From: Verrucomicrobiota bacterium
GTDB lineage: Bacteria > Chlamydiota > Chlamydiia > Chlamydiales > Rhabdochlamydiaceae
Assembly: GCA_018239725.1 (NCBI GenBank)
Contig: JAFEGU010000158.1
Location: 1-48,115 of the forward strand
DNA: 48,115 bases
Reading direction: 5' to 3'
A program made the translations under genes and the position numbers. This document shows, one piece after another, positions 24,517 through 33,121 of this stretch (position 1 is the first letter of the stretch; every line of letters begins with the position of its first letter). The notes beneath the pieces were generated by a model. It searched no databases and was not told the origin of the DNA. It worked only from the letters and a program-made list of their open reading frames with translations.

Positions 24517-26709
24517 TTACACGATGAGCTCATCCAAGTTCGGGCTTATAGCTCCTAAAGCATCTTGCTTTACCAGTTCTCTAGCCGTTAAAACCTCCCA
24601 GCGCCCTTTGCGATGTGCTTCGAGCTGATCGAGCTTTTCTATGTCGTCGCCAGCGGCTTCTAATTCTTGGTAGTTCTCTTCGTCGATTGCTGCGCAGCGC
24701 TCTGGATATTGAGCTCTTAAAGCGCTGATCCAGTTTTCACTGCTGGCAAGATAGGCACAGACAGCATGCTGATCAATCTGTTGATGCATCACGAATTCTC
24801 CTGCTTGGTCCAGATCGTTTTGGTTTAGGGCGCTGCTACGGAAGTAGAGCATGTCTTGGACGGCGATCTCTAGCCCAAGCTTCTCTCTAAGCATGATTGG
24901 ATACCCGAGGTAGACCTCGATCTCATCAAAAAAGCGCAAAGTTTCTGTCTTTTTCCTAGCGATTTCTTCGAGCATTTCGACTGGCCATACCGTTTCAATA
25001 AGGAATTTGCGCAGCTCGGATAGATCTTTTATCTTTCGTAGTCGGGAGGCAATTCCTACATGTAAAATGGAGAGAGCGACCCTGTCTCCGCAAGTACCGG
25101 TTGCATGGGCAACAATATTTAAGAAGGTTTGTCTAAATTCCGGGTCATCGTTTGCTTCTTGCAGGTAGCCTACGATCTGCTTGACGAAGGCTTTTTGGAA
25201 CTCGCCTTTGCGCTTATAGTCCGCAGTATCGGACAGGCGGCTTAACCAGTTTTGGATCGATCTTTTCTGGTGTTCATCCAAAGATTTTAGTTCGGGAAAT
25301 TCTTTAGCTTCTTCATCCAAGATAGAAAAGAGTTCTAAAATCAACGTTGGCAATGGTTGAATTTCACCATTATGGTATTGCTCCATCTGTTCCATCGAAA
25401 AGATGACTCTTGGACCTTGATAGCCTTCTGCATTGCAAGCTTGTTCCAAGTTGGATCGGACATTCTCTGAAAGACCAGCTCCGGAGATGTCGACTTTACA
25501 ATTTTTAGGTAAATTAAGAAGCTGGTTTGGCAACCCTTGAAGAGAGGGGTTTTCATTGATCAATAGAGAATTTAAATTCTGAAGCAGACTGATTTGCTCG
25601 GGAAGTGAAGTGAGGTAAGTAGCTTCCAGCGATAATCTTATTAATTTTTGAAGCTGAGTAATCTCCTCGGGAAGAGTGGTGATCTGATTTTCATTAATGT
25701 CAAAGTATTCTAAATTTTGAAGCTGACCAATCTGTGCAGGAAGAGACGTGAGCGGGTTCCCACTGAGAAATAGACTTCTCAAATTGTGAAGCTGGCAAAT
25801 CTGTTCGGGAAGAGAAGCAATCCTATTTCCTGCAATCGATAGGCATTGCAAGTTCTGAAGCTGACCAATCTGGGCAGGAAGATTCGGGATTAGATTTTCA
25901 TCGAGGTATAGCTTTTTCAGATTGCGAAGCTGACAGATCTGTTCGGGAAAAGAGTCGAGCCTATTACCCGTGATCTCGAGGAATTCCAACTTCTGAAGCT
26001 GGTCAAACTGTTCTGGAAGAGAGGAGAGTTGATTCGAATGTAGCCGCAGATCATACAAATTGTGAAGCTGACAGAATTGCTCGGGAAGTGAGGTTAAACA
26101 ATTGGCTCCCAGATCCAATTTGTCTAACCTGTAAATAACTGGCTGTGCACTAAAGATCTCTGGAAGAGATTTTAAATTTAGAGAATATAAATCAATCTCT
26201 GTTTGGTTAGGATCTTTTAAAAAATCAATGATCTTGGAACGAGCTTCATTTCTTTGTTCCCCCTCTGTTGCTTGATTGACCCATTCATCTAAGATTTTTT
26301 GGAGTTCAGGTGTCAGACCACCCAATGAATCATGCATGGTTTCGAGTAAAACAGGGATATTGTCAGCTGCAAGGTTTTCAACCCAATTGTCTCCAATGCG
26401 TTCCGACATTTCCGAATCGATTTCAGCCCTATCAGTTGGGTGAAGTGTTTCAAATGTATGAAATGCCACTTTGGCTACAGCTTGCTGTAGTTTTGGCAAG
26501 GAGTCGAACACATGGACTTTGCCATATTCAGCTTTAACAGGTTGACCCGATTGTTCCGAAATGCTGTCGAAAATTTGCTGACGGAAGCTTTCCGGCAATG
26601 CATTTAAACTTTCTTGATTTATTTCAGGGTTTTCGGACTGATGCAGCCTCAACAGGTGTTGATAGACGGAGAATTGAGATGAATTGCTGGATGATCCTTG
26701 TAAGGACAT
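24517..26709 (-). CDS. LRR-NEL effector, IpaH/SspH-like E3 ubiquitin ligase (copy 1)
   Basis: A 730-residue protein in three parts. Residues ~12-180 are a helical N-terminal region shared with its neighbour. Residues ~194-400 hold nine 23-residue leucine-rich repeats of the form LxxLxLxxNxLxxLPEQIxQLxN. Residues ~430-720 match the NEL domain of IpaH/SspH/SlrP E3 ligases: RLSDTADYK (~491-499), the active-site CGDR with Cys540 and Asp542 (the family's C-x-D), EIARKKTETLRFFDEIEVYLGY (~582-603, split here) and MLYFRSSALNQNDLDQA (~620-636). NEL ligases pass ubiquitin from host E2 to a substrate chosen by the LRRs after type III secretion. Export and the host target are inferred. AAAGGGA precedes the ATG. 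Tandem paralog downstream of 26760-28763. Confidence 0.88.
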   Translation of the reverse strand: MSLQGSSSNSSQFSVYQHLLRLHQSENPEINQESLNALPESFRQQIFDSISEQSGQPVKAEYGKVHVFDSLPKLQQAVAKVAFHTFETLHPTDRAEIDSEMSERIGDNWVENLAADNIPVLLETMHDSLGGLTPELQKILDEWVNQATEGEQRNEARSKIIDFLKDPNQTEIDLYSLNLKSLPEIFSAQPVIYRLDKLDLGANCLTSLPEQFCQLHNLYDLRLHSNQLSSLPEQFDQLQKLEFLEITGNRLDSFPEQICQLRNLKKLYLDENLIPNLPAQIGQLQNLQCLSIAGNRIASLPEQICQLHNLRSLFLSGNPLTSLPAQIGQLQNLEYFDINENQITTLPEEITQLQKLIRLSLEATYLTSLPEQISLLQNLNSLLINENPSLQGLPNQLLNLPKNCKVDISGAGLSENVRSNLEQACNAEGYQGPRVIFSMEQMEQYHNGEIQPLPTLILELFSILDEEAKEFPELKSLDEHQKRSIQNWLSRLSDTADYKRKGEFQKAFVKQIVGYLQEANDDPEFRQTFLNIVAHATGTCGDRVALSILHVGIASRLRKIKDLSELRKFLIETVWPVEMLEEIARKKTETLRFFDEIEVYLGYPIMLREKLGLEIAVQDMLYFRSSALNQNDLDQAGEFVMHQQIDQHAVCAYLASSENWISALRAQYPERCAAIDEENYQELEAAGDDIEKLDQLEAHRKGRWEVLTARELVKQDALGAISPNLDELIV

Positions 26710-26759
26710 GATTGAATCCCTTTTATTTTTTTATGTGTTTTAGATTTTGCATTTCGAAT

Positions 26760-28763
26760 CTATACAATTAGCTCATCTAGGTTTGGGGTAACAGAGTTTA
26801 AAGCTTCTTGTCTCACCAGTTCTCTAGCAGTCAAAGCCTCCCAGCGTTGTTTCTGATGGACTTCGAGTTTATCGAGCTTATCTTGGTCCTCGCCGGCAGC
26901 TTCTAGTTCTTGGTAGTTTTCATCATCAATTGATGCGCTTCGCTCTGGATATTGAGATCGAAGAGCTTGGATCCAGTCTTCTCGGCTGGCAAGATAGGAG
27001 CAGACAGCTTGCACATTGGTTTGCTGGCGCATCACAAATTCTGCTGCTTGGTCCAGATCGTCTTTGTTTAGGGCGCTGCAGCGAAAGTAGAGCATCTCTT
27101 TTACAGCGATCTCTAGTCCAAGCTTCTCTCGAAGCATGATCGGATAGCCGAGATAGACCTCGATTTCATCAAAAAAACTCAAAGTTTCCGTCTTTTTCCG
27201 AGCAATTTCTTCGAGCATTTGGACTGGCCATACGGTACCGGTGAGAAACTTGCGCAGCTCTCGGATGTCAGTTATCAGACGTAGTCGGGAAGCGATTCCA
27301 ACATGTAAAATAGAGAGGGAGATCCGGTCTCCGCAAGTGATCGCAGCATCGGCGATGATATTTAGGAAGGCTTCTCTAAATTGCGGGTCATCATTTGCTT
27401 GTTGAAGGTAGTTTACGATCTGTTTGACTAAGACTTTTTGGAATTTTCCTTGGCGCTTATAGTCCGCAGTATCTGACAAACGGCTTAAGCAAGATTGGAT
27501 CGATCCTTTTTGGAAATCATCGAGTTGGTCTAATTGAGGAAATGCTCTAGGCTGTTCCTTCAATACAGAAAAAAGCTCAAAAATTAATGTCGGCAAAGGA
27601 TTAAGCTCCTGGCCGTGATGGCCTTCCATATGCTCCATGGAGTAGCCGATCCTTGGGCCTCGATAGCCAGAGGCATTGCATGCTTCTTGCAAGTTGGCGC
27701 GAACATGCTGGGAGAGTCCCGTATCATAGATAGAGACTTCACAACTAGGTCGCAAATGAAGAAGCTGGTTGGGCAGTCCTTGCAAGGTCTGGTTCGAAGA
27801 TAGGTTGAGACGGGTCAAATTCTGAAGCAGACCAATCTGCTCAGGTATCGATACGAGGTAATTGTTCGCAAGGCATAGATCTTCTAAATTTTTCATCTGG
27901 CCGATTTGTTCGGGAAGAGAGGTGAGCTGATTGTAAGGGAGGTTCAGATCTCTTATGTTTTCGAGCTGGCTAATTTGCTCAGGAAGAGAGCTGATTTGAT
28001 TATCGGTTAAAAGCATTTTCGTCAATTTTTTGAGCTGACCGATTTCTGTAGGCAGGGTTGAGAGCTTATTATGAGAGAGAGAGAGATGCGTTAAGTTCCG
28101 AAGGAGGCAGATTTCTGCCGGAAGGGAAGTCAGTTTGTTTATGTCCAGTTGCAGACGTTCTAGTCTTATGACAAATGGTTCTTTATCAAAAATGGAAGGA
28201 AGGCCTTTTAGTTCTAAACTGTTGAGGTCTAGCTTTGTTTTACTGCGGTCTTTTAAAAATTCAATGATAGCTGATCGGGCTCGATCTCTTTGTTCTCCTG
28301 GTTCTCCTTGTTCGACCCATTTGTCTAAGATTTGTTGCAGTTCTGGAGTAAGGTCTCCCAAACAGTTGTGCATCCTTTTCAGCAAAGCAGGAATGTTATT
28401 TGAGACATAGAGCTCTTTCCAGTCAGCATCTTTCAAATTAGGATTGCAAAATCGCTCGGATACCTTCGATCCAATCTGCATTTTTTCATCTCTGCGGAGA
28501 GATTGAAACGCCTGAAATGCCACTTTGTTTACAGCTTGCTGGAGCTTAGGGATGGAATCAAAAACATGAGCCTTTGCATACTCCAGATCGGACGGTCGCC
28601 CTGCTTGTGCCGATATGCTTTCGAAAAGGGGCTGGCGGAAACTTTCTGGCAATGAATTCAAGCTATCTAGTTTTGTGTCGATGTCATCGCTTTGATGCAG
28701 TCTCCATAAGTGTTGATAGACTGTGAGTGCACTAGATTCATCGAATGAATATTGAAAATACAT
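26760..28763 (-). CDS. LRR-NEL effector, IpaH/SspH-like E3 ubiquitin ligase (copy 2)
   Basis: A 667-residue paralog of 24517-26709, lying 50 bases upstream of it on the same strand. The N-terminal region (VYQHLWRLHQS...SLPESFRQPLFESI) and the NEL domain are closely similar, while the LRR tract is shorter: six 23-residue repeats (~200-335) rather than nine, which accounts for the length difference. The catalytic motif is CGDR with Cys477 and Asp479; DEIEVYLGYPIMLREKLGLE (~532-551) is identical to copy 1. Differing LRRs with matching catalytic ends suggest two targets for one ligase chemistry (inference). GAGAAAT precedes the ATG; the 227-base AT-rich spacer to acnA should hold its promoter. 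Confidence 0.88.
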   Translation of the reverse strand: MYFQYSFDESSALTVYQHLWRLHQSDDIDTKLDSLNSLPESFRQPLFESISAQAGRPSDLEYAKAHVFDSIPKLQQAVNKVAFQAFQSLRRDEKMQIGSKVSERFCNPNLKDADWKELYVSNNIPALLKRMHNCLGDLTPELQQILDKWVEQGEPGEQRDRARSAIIEFLKDRSKTKLDLNSLELKGLPSIFDKEPFVIRLERLQLDINKLTSLPAEICLLRNLTHLSLSHNKLSTLPTEIGQLKKLTKMLLTDNQISSLPEQISQLENIRDLNLPYNQLTSLPEQIGQMKNLEDLCLANNYLVSIPEQIGLLQNLTRLNLSSNQTLQGLPNQLLHLRPSCEVSIYDTGLSQHVRANLQEACNASGYRGPRIGYSMEHMEGHHGQELNPLPTLIFELFSVLKEQPRAFPQLDQLDDFQKGSIQSCLSRLSDTADYKRQGKFQKVLVKQIVNYLQQANDDPQFREAFLNIIADAAITCGDRISLSILHVGIASRLRLITDIRELRKFLTGTVWPVQMLEEIARKKTETLSFFDEIEVYLGYPIMLREKLGLEIAVKEMLYFRCSALNKDDLDQAAEFVMRQQTNVQAVCSYLASREDWIQALRSQYPERSASIDDENYQELEAAGEDQDKLDKLEVHQKQRWEALTARELVRQEALNSVTPNLDELIV

Positions 28764-28990
28764 TATTTCTCAATTTTATTTTTGTTTGATTGAAATTTTA
28801 CAAGTAAAATGTTTATTTATTATTAAGATTAGCTGTTTTTGTTTTAGATTTGTTGCGTTATCGTTGTGATGTATTGTAAATAGCTTATTATTAGATGCTT
28901 GCGATTTAATTAGCGAGTGGAGAAAAGCAGCTTTGCAAAAAAAGAATATAGAAAGTATTTTGCTCATAAGCGTTCTAAGGGGGTAGTTCC

Positions 28991-31846
28991 ATGCCTGATC
29001 TGATCAATCCGTTCCAGACACTCAAATCGTTAAACGATGATAAACGGCGGTATTACTACTCGCTTCCAGCTTTTGAAGAACATGCCAAGATCTCGATTAA
29101 GCGGCTGCCTGTCTCCATTCGGATCATGCTAGAATCGCTATTGCGCAATTGCGATGGGCTCAAAGTGACTGAAGAAGATGTCCTCCGATTAGCGAAGTGG
29201 TCTCCTAAGGAAAATCCGGGAGGAGATGTCCCTTTTGTCGTTTCTCGGGTGATCCTGCAAGACTTTACCGGCGTGCCTTTGCTTGTCGATCTGGCTGCAA
29301 TGCGCGATGCCGTGGCAGCGCAAGGGTTTGATGCCTCGCTAATTGAGCCGTTGGTTCCTGTTGATCTAGTTGTTGACCACTCTGTCCAGGTCGACCGTTC
29401 CGGAACAGAGGATGCCTTTTTGTTCAACCTCCGTACTGAGTTCCATCGCAATAATGAGAGGTATTCGTTTTTGAAGTGGGGGCAGGAGGCATTTAAAACG
29501 TTTCAAGTTGTGCCGCCTGGCATTGGAATTGTCCATCAAGTGAATTTGGAGAATATAGCAACAGTCGTTGTTGCAAAAGGAGAAAAGGGGATAACCCTTC
29601 TGTATCCAGATACGTTGGTCGGGACCGATTCCCATACGACGATGATCAATGGACTTGGCGTTGTCGGCTGGGGCGTTGGAGGGATCGAGGCGGAAGCTGC
29701 GATGCTCGGACAACCCGTAGCGTTAGAGACTCCTGAAGTGATCGGGGTCTTGTTAAGCGGCCAGCTTCAAAAAGGGGTGACGGCGACCGATTTGACTTTG
29801 AGGATTACTGAACTTTTACGCAAAGAGAAAGTGGTTGGAAAGTTTGTCGAGTTCTTTGGAGAGGGAGCTGCCAGCTTGACGGTTGCAGACCGGGCGACGA
29901 TCGGCAATATGGCGCCGGAGTATGGGGCTACGATGGGATTTTTTCCTGTCGATGAAAAGACCCTCGATTATTTGAAAATGACAGGTAGAACGGAAAAAGA
30001 GATCGAGCAGATCCATGAGTATTTGAAGGCCCAGCATTTATTTGGCATTCCTCGAAAAGGGGAGGTCGATTTCACGAAAGTCCTCGAACTGGACTTGAGC
30101 AGCATCAAGCCGTGTGTCGCAGGGCCTAAACGTCCTCAAGACCGGATCGATCTGGTCAATTTGAAGACGAAGTTTGATCAGCTTCTCACTTCTGAGGTTG
30201 CAGAAGGGGGATATGCTAAGCCAAAAGGAAACTCTCCAAAAGTCTTTGTCCATTCCGATGGCTCGTTTTCTCTTCACTCTCCTCACCAAACAGGAGGGAA
30301 GGAATCGATAGAGAACGATACATCGCGAGCAAATTGGAGCGAATCGGAGATGGTACAAAACCGGCCGCTTACCGAAGCGGTTGCCAATCCTGGTTATTGC
30401 GAAGTGGTTCCCTGCGATGTCGTCTTGTCGCACGGATCGGTCGTGATCGCTGCAATCACAAGCTGCACGAACACAAGCAATCCCAATGTGATGGTCGCTG
30501 CAGGACTTTTGGCAAAAAAAGCGGTGGAGAAAGGTTTAAAGGTCAACCATACGGTCAAAACAAGCCTTGCTCCAGGTTCCCGCGTTGTGACCGATTATCT
30601 GGAAAAAACTGGGCTGCAGCCTTACCTTGACCAATTAGGATTTCAACTTGTTGCTTACGGATGTACGACATGTATCGGCAACAGCGGACCTTTAGAAGAG
30701 CGGCTCGAGAATGCGATTAAGGAGCATGATCTGATCGCTGCAAGCGTTCTCAGCGGAAACCGAAACTTTGAAGCAAGGATCCACGGCTCTGTTAAAGCGA
30801 ACTTCTTGATGTCGCCGCCGCTCGTCGTTGCTTTTGCATTAGCGGGCAGGGTCGATATCGATATGGAGAAGGAAGCGATCGGGTATTCCAAAGATGGCAA
30901 GCCGGTTTTTTTGAAAGATATTTGGCCTAGCCCTGAAGAGATCGATCAAGCGATCCGAAAAGGGCTCCAACCTGAGATGTTCAAGAAAAGGTACGCCAAT
31001 ATTTTAGAAGACAATCCGATCTGGAAGGAGATCCCGGCAACACGCGGCGTCCAATATCAATGGGATGAGAAGAGCACCTACATTCAGCAGCCTCCCTACT
31101 TTGAAGGTTTTTCATTGAAACTCCCAGAGCAGAAAACGTTGATGAACATGCGCTGTTTGGCGCTGTTTGGAGATTCTGTGACCACAGACCATATCTCGCC
31201 AGCAGGCGCCTTCAAGGCTGCATCTCCTGCGGGCAAGTATTTGATCTCTCGAGGGATTAAGGAAGGGGATTTCAATAGCTACGGGAGCCGAAGGGGCAAC
31301 CACCATGTGATGATGCGTGGGACTTTTGCCAATGTGAGAATTCGGAACAAGATGGCTGATGGAAAAGAAGGGGGATACACCAAACTCCTTCCAGAAGGAA
31401 CAGTCATGCCGATCTTCGATGCATGCGAGATCTATGCTGAGAGGAAAGTTCCTCTGATTATTTTTGCAGGTAAAGATTATGGAATGGGAAGCTCGCGCGA
31501 TTGGGCAGCCAAAGGATCTGCGCTGCTAGGCGTGCGTGCTGTTGTGGCAACAAGCTTTGAGAGGATTCACCGGAGCAATCTGATCGGCATGGGGATCCTT
31601 CCTCTTGAATTTGCAGGAAACGAGACCCATGAAAGCCTCAATCTGACAGGCGAAGAGACTTTTTCTGTCCTCGGAATGGAAAATGGGATCAAGCCTCGCT
31701 TAAAATTGACCCTGTCGATTTCCAAAGCAGGAAAAACTTCGATGGATGTTCCTGTGATCGCCCGTATCGACACTCCGACGGAGGTTGAGTACTATAAGCA
31801 TGGCGGGATTTTGCCCTACGTTTTAAGGGGAATTTTAGCTAAATAG
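28991..31846 (+). CDS. acnA: Aconitate hydratase A
   Basis: Aconitase isomerises citrate to isocitrate in the TCA cycle with a [4Fe-4S] cluster. The three cluster ligands are visible: Cys492 in TSCTNTSNP, and Cys558 and Cys561 in [12 protein letters not shown]. The swivel domain near the C-terminus holds [12 protein letters not shown]. At 951 residues it is ~60 longer than E. coli AcnA; the extra lies between RPQDRI (~375) and VVIAAITSC (~484), a low-complexity Ser/Gly-rich stretch seen also in other long AcnA forms. TAAGGGGG precedes the ATG. Chlamydia itself lacks this enzyme as I recall, so this marks a fuller TCA cycle. The gene stands alone. Confidence 0.96.
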   Translation: MPDLINPFQTLKSLNDDKRRYYYSLPAFEEHAKISIKRLPVSIRIMLESLLRNCDGLKVTEEDVLRLAKWSPKENPGGDVPFVVSRVILQDFTGVPLLVDLAAMRDAVAAQGFDASLIEPLVPVDLVVDHSVQVDRSGTEDAFLFNLRTEFHRNNERYSFLKWGQEAFKTFQVVPPGIGIVHQVNLENIATVVVAKGEKGITLLYPDTLVGTDSHTTMINGLGVVGWGVGGIEAEAAMLGQPVALETPEVIGVLLSGQLQKGVTATDLTLRITELLRKEKVVGKFVEFFGEGAASLTVADRATIGNMAPEYGATMGFFPVDEKTLDYLKMTGRTEKEIEQIHEYLKAQHLFGIPRKGEVDFTKVLELDLSSIKPCVAGPKRPQDRIDLVNLKTKFDQLLTSEVAEGGYAKPKGNSPKVFVHSDGSFSLHSPHQTGGKESIENDTSRANWSESEMVQNRPLTEAVANPGYCEVVPCDVVLSHGSVVIAAITSCTNTSNPNVMVAAGLLAKKAVEKGLKVNHTVKTSLAPGSRVVTDYLEKTGLQPYLDQLGFQLVAYGCTTCIGNSGPLEERLENAIKEHDLIAASVLSGNRNFEARIHGSVKANFLMSPPLVVAFALAGRVDIDMEKEAIGYSKDGKPVFLKDIWPSPEEIDQAIRKGLQPEMFKKRYANILEDNPIWKEIPATRGVQYQWDEKSTYIQQPPYFEGFSLKLPEQKTLMNMRCLALFGDSVTTDHISPAGAFKAASPAGKYLISRGIKEGDFNSYGSRRGNHHVMMRGTFANVRIRNKMADGKEGGYTKLLPEGTVMPIFDACEIYAERKVPLIIFAGKDYGMGSSRDWAAKGSALLGVRAVVATSFERIHRSNLIGMGILPLEFAGNETHESLNLTGEETFSVLGMENGIKPRLKLTLSISKAGKTSMDVPVIARIDTPTEVEYYKHGGILPYVLRGILAK

Positions 31847-31944
31847 CGCATAGGAATCAGGCTTAAAATTTATCTTCGAAAAGAAAAGCTTTGAGAATAT
31901 TCACACCTCTGGTAGCATTTACATTTCAAATTTTGCAAATCTGC

Positions 31945-32017
31945 CGCGGGGTGGAGCAGTGGTTAGCTCGTTGGGCTCATAACCCAAAGGCCGGAGGTTC
32001 GAATCCTTCCCCCGCTA
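31945..32017 (+). tRNA. Initiator tRNA-fMet (anticodon CAU)
   Basis: The 73-base gene has anticodon CAT in a stem with three consecutive G-C pairs (GGG...CCC), the mark of initiator tRNAs. The first acceptor position is unpaired, C1 opposite T72 (acceptor CGCGGGG with CCCCGCT), rather than the common C1-A72; a mismatch here is the other initiator feature. The discriminator is A and CCA is not encoded. Confidence 0.93.
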
Positions 32018-32028
32018 TTTTTTTCGAC

Positions 32029-32102
32029 GGCGGTTTAGCTCAGTTGGTTAGAGCATCGGAATCATAATCCGAGTGTCGTTGGTTCAAATCCGACAACCGC
32101 TA
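32029..32102 (+). tRNA. tRNA-Met, elongator (anticodon CAU)
   Basis: Acceptor GGCGGTT pairs with AACCGCT (G1-U72 wobble), D arm AGCTCAGTTGGTTAGAGC is standard, anticodon stem TCGGA/TCCGA encloses ATCATAA (anticodon CAT). G2-C71 and C3-G70 with A73 fit elongator Met. A tRNA-Ile whose C34 becomes lysidine also has this anticodon in DNA, so that reading is not excluded. It lies 11 bases after tRNA-fMet and is followed by a T-rich tract. Confidence 0.9.
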
Positions 32103-32248
32103 TTCTTTTTTTTCATCATCAAATTAGCAGACCTCAGAATCAAACAGCAAGAGTTGCTGTCCTTTTTTTTCGAATGTAAACAAATTGATTGAAAAAAATA
32201 AGTTAACGAAAAAACAATGGATCTCTTTTTCTCAAAGGAGGTACCAAA

Positions 32249-33055
32249 ATGGCAGCAGCATCTCCAGTTTATTCGGCATTGCGGACAACGGTTCCGGCAG
32301 TCCTTAAAAACATCACACCTGATGATATAGCGGCGCTTAAAGCCACCATTAGTAATTTAATGACCCATACGCAGCAGGTGCGCGGCACGGCATCGAACCG
32401 GGTAGACAGTGCGCAAAGTTCTGTGTTTACAAGCTCCTATACCCATCTATCTCCTGTAGGCACTTGGATAGTGGCCTTTGGGACCCTCTTGATCAACACC
32501 ATCAATAGTTGGGATGAAAGCAGCGCAGGAACGAATGCCGGTCAGGTGGTCGGGTTGACGGCGATGGTCGCAACAGCCATCCATGCTGGCGTCGTCTATT
32601 GGAGAAATAGCAAGCAGACCGCCCTTGTCCAGGAGCGGACCGAGCAGTTTGTCCATCTCCAGACGATCTTTAACTCCTTGGATTTTCTGAACCAATCTCG
32701 AAAAATGGCTAAACAATGTTTAAAAGTCGATCCTCCGGCCAACCTCCCGTTAATCTTTCCAGTTTTTGAAACGTATATGACAGGCCTTCCGGCAGGAGTG
32801 GTTCCAAATAATTTATCCGCTGAGTGGACCGAAATCGGAAGGATCATCCGCTTGCCGGCAGAACATACCGACCATGCCCAGATGCCGATTCTTGTTAGCG
32901 GTAGAGTTCTTCCCATGATCAGCCACTATATAGACGAATTGAACCAACAGCTCACCGATTTAGGCTTTAGGCCTCCACAGCCTCCCCCAGCAGGCGATGC
33001 CCAAAATGCAGGGCCTCCCGTACAGGTTGTTTTAGACGCCGGAGGGGAAGCTTAA
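32249..33055 (+). CDS. Inc-like protein with paired hydrophobic helices
   Basis: A 268-residue protein with no signal peptide and two closely spaced hydrophobic segments, ~69-87 (PVGTWIVAFGTLLINTINS) and ~98-117 (GQVVGLTAMVATAIHAGVVY), separated by ~10 polar residues. This bilobed hairpin is the hallmark of chlamydial inclusion-membrane (Inc) proteins, which are type III secreted and leave both ends in the host cytosol. The C-terminus is Pro-rich (PPQPPPAGD, 242-250). The Shine-Dalgarno AAAGGAGGT is unusually strong. The hydrophobicity pattern is seen; membership of the Inc class is inference because these proteins share little sequence. Confidence 0.6.
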   Translation: MAAASPVYSALRTTVPAVLKNITPDDIAALKATISNLMTHTQQVRGTASNRVDSAQSSVFTSSYTHLSPVGTWIVAFGTLLINTINSWDESSAGTNAGQVVGLTAMVATAIHAGVVYWRNSKQTALVQERTEQFVHLQTIFNSLDFLNQSRKMAKQCLKVDPPANLPLIFPVFETYMTGLPAGVVPNNLSAEWTEIGRIIRLPAEHTDHAQMPILVSGRVLPMISHYIDELNQQLTDLGFRPPQPPPAGDAQNAGPPVQVVLDAGGEA

Positions 33056-33121
33056 CTGTTGTAAGGATTAAGAAATCGCGTTATGATGCGTCCTTTTTAG
33101 GCTTTGCTCAAGAGAGGCGAT

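Noticed and set aside
24517-28763. CRISPR-like periodic repeats
   Set aside because: The ~69-base periodicity comes from 23-codon leucine-rich repeats within coding sequence, not from identical repeats with spacers.
28776-28967. 63-codon minus-strand ORF upstream of the LRR genes
   Set aside because: Very A/T-rich, Lys/Asn/Ile-heavy peptide without a ribosome binding site, located where the promoters of two divergent genes must be.
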